DNA of 7,079 nt from NCBI GenBank assembly GCA_019323575.1, contig JAHWHB010000032.1, positions 1 to 7,079 of the forward strand, written 5' to 3'. A program made the translations under genes and the position numbers. This stretch comes from Candidatus Woesearchaeota archaeon. Its GTDB lineage: Archaea > Nanobdellota > Nanobdellia > Woesearchaeales > ARS49. Positions 5,482 to 7,079 of the stretch are shown piece by piece (positions within the stretch are counted from its first letter, which is position 1; every line of letters starts with the position of its first letter). The notes under the pieces were generated by a model. It ran no database searches. It was not told the origin of the DNA and worked only from the letters and a program-made list of their open reading frames with translations.

Positions 5482-6143
5482 ATCGGCACCTCATAAGCCA
5501 CAGGCTTTTTACTCAACTTCAACAAACCAGCATCAATCAAATCCTCAATATTAATCATATTAACATTACCATCAGGAATACGAGGACAGGCAGTATTAAC
5601 CCAGAAATCAATAAAAGGAAAATTCTCAAACTCATTAAAATCAATATTATCACAAGCAAACAAATAACAATTCTTATCAGAACCAAGCAAGTCATAAGCA
5701 CGCATCAAATTCTTCTGACCCAGCTTGGTAGAAACAATCACGCCAATACTTTTAGCATGCAAGAATTTAGCAAGACGGCCCTGCAAACGCTTCCTAAAAC
5801 CATCAACAATCTTGGAATCCAACAAACCAAAATTCTTAGAAACAGGATTCCAAAGCCAGACAGGCCTGCCAGTCTTCAAAGCAACCTGAACAGGATGAAA
5901 CTCACCAGAACCAACAAACAAGAAAGAATCAACCTTTCTCTGAACCTTCTCCGCCTCAGAAGCATTACAGCCAAGAACCTGGCCGGCAAGAACAGCTTTA
6001 AGCTGCTTCACAACATCATTAATCTTATGCAAATGCTGGATTGTAGTAACAACGCCAAACCTGCACTTCGGCAGTTTCTTCAAAACACCAGCAGGCAGTT
6101 TAACATCAACATTGCTCTTAGCATGAACGTGCATTAATTCCAT
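5454..6143 (-). CDS. dph2: Dph2-like diphthamide synthesis protein, short form lacking the N-terminal domain
   Basis: A 229-residue homologue of archaeal Dph2, the radical FeS enzyme that moves the 3-amino-3-carboxypropyl group of SAM to a histidine of elongation factor 2. It matches domains 2 and 3: VVTTIQHLHKI (31-41), GQVLGC (54-59), FVGSGEFHP (76-84) and VNTACPRI (182-189). Cys59 and Cys186 correspond to Pyrococcus Cys163 and Cys287. The usual first domain, with the third cluster cysteine in a GDPCYGACD-type motif, is absent; full archaeal proteins have about 340 residues. The ATG at 6143 is chosen because a TATA box is centred 26.5 bases upstream, so the short form looks like the real product and not a decayed gene. 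It precedes and overlaps the DUF192 gene. Whether it can hold a cluster alone or needs a partner is open. Confidence 0.85.
   Translation of the reverse strand: MELMHVHAKSNVDVKLPAGVLKKLPKCRFGVVTTIQHLHKINDVVKQLKAVLAGQVLGCNASEAEKVQRKVDSFLFVGSGEFHPVQVALKTGRPVWLWNPVSKNFGLLDSKIVDGFRKRLQGRLAKFLHAKSIGVIVSTKLGQKNLMRAYDLLGSDKNCYLFACDNIDFNEFENFPFIDFWVNTACPRIPDGNVNMINIEDLIDAGLLKLSKKPVAYEVPMWKGRLGLH
5487..5492 (-). promoter_or_regulatory. Shine-Dalgarno motif for the DUF192 gene
   Basis: GAGGTG on the minus strand, inside the last codons of the dph2-like gene, lies five bases upstream of the GTG start at 5481. It supports that start and co-translation with the upstream gene. Confidence 0.65.
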
Positions 6144-6165
6144 AACCAGAAAATCCAACAACAAG

Positions 6166-6174
6166 TTTTAAAAA
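6166..6174. promoter_or_regulatory. Shared bidirectional TATA box
   Basis: TTTTAAAAA, nearly self-complementary, is centred about 26.5 bases from the dph2-like ATG (6143, minus) and about 26.5 bases from the small membrane gene ATG (6197, plus). No other TATA-like element lies in the 53-base gap. One box therefore probably positions transcription both ways, with both mRNAs leaderless. Confidence 0.6.
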
Positions 6175-6196
6175 CCTTTCTGCACAAAACAGGTTT

Positions 6197-6400
6197 ATGA
6201 GCATACAAAGCCTCATATTAATCATAGTATTGCTAATACTAGCAGTATTCGCGTTCAAATACTTTGTAGGAACACTCAAAAAAGCAGTGCCGTTAATACT
6301 CGTCATTATCGCAATATTATATCTGGTTTACGTGTTAACAGGACACGACCCATTCTCAGTAGGAGAGACAGTAGGAAGAGCAATATCAGTATTCAGATAA
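6197..6400 (+). CDS. Small two-helix membrane protein, function unknown
   Basis: A 67-residue protein with two hydrophobic helices at about 4-25 and 30-49, separated by a short basic loop (GTLKKA), and a polar tail of about 18 residues (TGHDPFSVGE onward). The family is not recognised. Support for it being real: the ATG sits at leaderless distance from a TATA-like box, the sequence has the clean hydrophobic pattern of a helical hairpin, and codon use matches the other plus-strand genes. It is divergent from the dph2-like gene. Its last 73 bases overlap the 3' end of the convergent exonuclease gene. Role unknown; the topology would place both ends on the same side of the membrane. Confidence 0.7.
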   Translation: MSIQSLILIIVLLILAVFAFKYFVGTLKKAVPLILVIIAILYLVYVLTGHDPFSVGETVGRAISVFR

Positions 6401-7079
6401 CGAACCTTACTCCACATCAAAGGAATGACCTTTTCAGCCAAAGGCTTCAAATTAAGAATATCCTCCTCATTATACCAGACAAGCTTTTCAAGATATTCTC
6501 TATTTCCAGAAGACCTCCACATCTCCCACAAGTAAACAGCGTCCTCACCAGACATATCACAAACTTCAGGACGCCTGGATATGTTCAACTGCTTCTCAAT
6601 TGATTTCAAGCCACCAACAATACCAAGACGCTGGCAGACAAAACGCAAATCAACATGAGGAATGTTTGGACGAAAACCAAAAAAACGCTCAATCACAGGA
6701 AGATCAAAAGAAGCACCATTAAAAGTAACAATAAGCTTGTACTTAGAAAGCTCCTTAATAAGCAATGAACGGTCAAGATTAAAACCACGCACCAAGGTTT
6801 TTGTATCAAAACCATCAGACAAACCAACAACAGTAATCCCACTATAATACCCGTTAGTCTCAATGTCGAGATATACTGCTTCATCCTTAAATTCATCATA
6901 AAGACGCCACTGATCAGGCATCTTAGAAAAAAAAGAAGAATTACCAAGCCTCAAATGCTGCTTGAACTCCCTCAGCTTCCAATCAAAAACATCTTTTCTC
7001 GCAGCGCTTATTCCCTTGATTTTTTCAGCGCCAAGAAAATCATCCCAAGAATGAACATTTTGAGACCACAATTTCAACT
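6328..7079 (-). CDS. DEDDy-type exonuclease, YprB/RNase_H_2-like, 5' end missing
   Basis: The frame is open at the right edge, so the start is outside; about 250 residues are present (numbering from the TTG at 7077). The first 35 residues (KLWSQNVHSWDDFL, then KIKGIS) look like the remainder of a helix-hairpin-helix-like N-terminal segment often seen before this nuclease domain. The RNase H-fold exonuclease motifs follow: LDIETNG with Asp71 and Glu73, TFNGASFDLP with Asn120 and Asp125, HVDLRFV (141-147), GGLKSIEKQL (155-164), and WYNEEDILNL with Tyr202 and Asp206. This is the DEDDy arrangement of metal-dependent 3'-5' exonucleases. Substrate (DNA or RNA) is unknown. The conserved domain ends near residue 222; the last 27 or so residues form a Thr/Pro/Asn-rich tail that overlaps the convergent membrane gene. 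Confidence 0.88.
   Translation of the reverse strand, partial: LKLWSQNVHSWDDFLGAEKIKGISAARKDVFDWKLREFKQHLRLGNSSFFSKMPDQWRLYDEFKDEAVYLDIETNGYYSGITVVGLSDGFDTKTLVRGFNLDRSLLIKELSKYKLIVTFNGASFDLPVIERFFGFRPNIPHVDLRFVCQRLGIVGGLKSIEKQLNISRRPEVCDMSGEDAVYLWEMWRSSGNREYLEKLVWYNEEDILNLKPLAEKVIPLMWSKVRYLNTDIALPTVSPTENGSCPVNT

Noticed and set aside
5457..6137. A 226-codon open frame on the plus strand opposite the dph2-like gene
   Set aside because: It reads as low-complexity Asn/Ile/Thr/Gln-rich sequence without motifs, while the opposite strand matches Dph2. The A/C-rich strand simply contains few stop codons.
6144..6164. TTG start giving seven extra residues on the dph2-like protein
   Set aside because: A TTG at 6164 would lie outside a transcript starting about 26 bases from the TATA box, and the ATG at 6143 is better placed.
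1..7079. tRNA genes, CRISPR repeats, insertion sequences, toxin-antitoxin pairs
   Set aside because: I looked for cloverleaf arms, spaced repeats, transposase motifs and small paired genes and saw none; the window is almost fully occupied by identifiable protein genes.

Overview
The window looks like archaeal chromosome, most likely from an AT-rich, small-genome lineage of the DPANN type (Woesearchaeota or Pacearchaeota-like; this placement is an inference). The evidence is a diphthamide-synthesis gene, a stand-alone AlaX tRNA editing protein, an OGG1-type glycosylase and an archaeal SppA. In addition, six genes have a TATA-like box centred 26 to 27 nt upstream of the start codon, the spacing expected for leaderless archaeal transcripts. 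Genes inside operons instead show Shine-Dalgarno motifs or overlapping stop/start codons.

Layout. Bases 1-934 (minus strand) hold the 5' part of a third HhH-GPD glycosylase (MagIII/endonuclease III-related) and, just upstream of it, an unrecognised 219-residue protein. A divergent promoter region (about 935-1011) separates these from a plus-strand cluster: ogg (8-oxoguanine glycosylase), nth (endonuclease III, overlapping ogg by 17 bases) and a Nudix hydrolase. A second plus-strand unit follows: an ICMT/PEMT-like membrane methyltransferase overlapping alaX by 4 bases (ATGA). Then comes sppA with its own TATA box. Convergent to sppA is a minus-strand pair: a short Dph2-like protein lacking the usual N-terminal domain, followed by a DUF192 putative lipoprotein. 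One nearly symmetric TATA box (6166-6174) appears to serve both dph2 and a divergent 67-residue two-helix membrane protein. The right end holds the C-terminal part of a DEDDy (YprB/RNase_H_2-like) exonuclease, whose 3' end overlaps the small membrane gene by 73 bases.

How the genes fit together. The left 2.8 kb is a base-excision-repair island: three different HhH-GPD glycosylases plus a Nudix hydrolase that could clean the nucleotide pool. The unrecognised protein sits between two of them. The right half is translation quality control and modification (AlaX, Dph2) mixed with membrane functions (methyltransferase, SppA, DUF192, small membrane protein). From about 700 rightward the plus strand is A/C-rich even where genes are on the minus strand, so codon use depends on orientation. 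This skew also creates long spurious antisense reading frames.

No tRNA, rRNA, CRISPR array, insertion sequence or attachment site was seen. No gene-free stretch exceeds about 80 bases.
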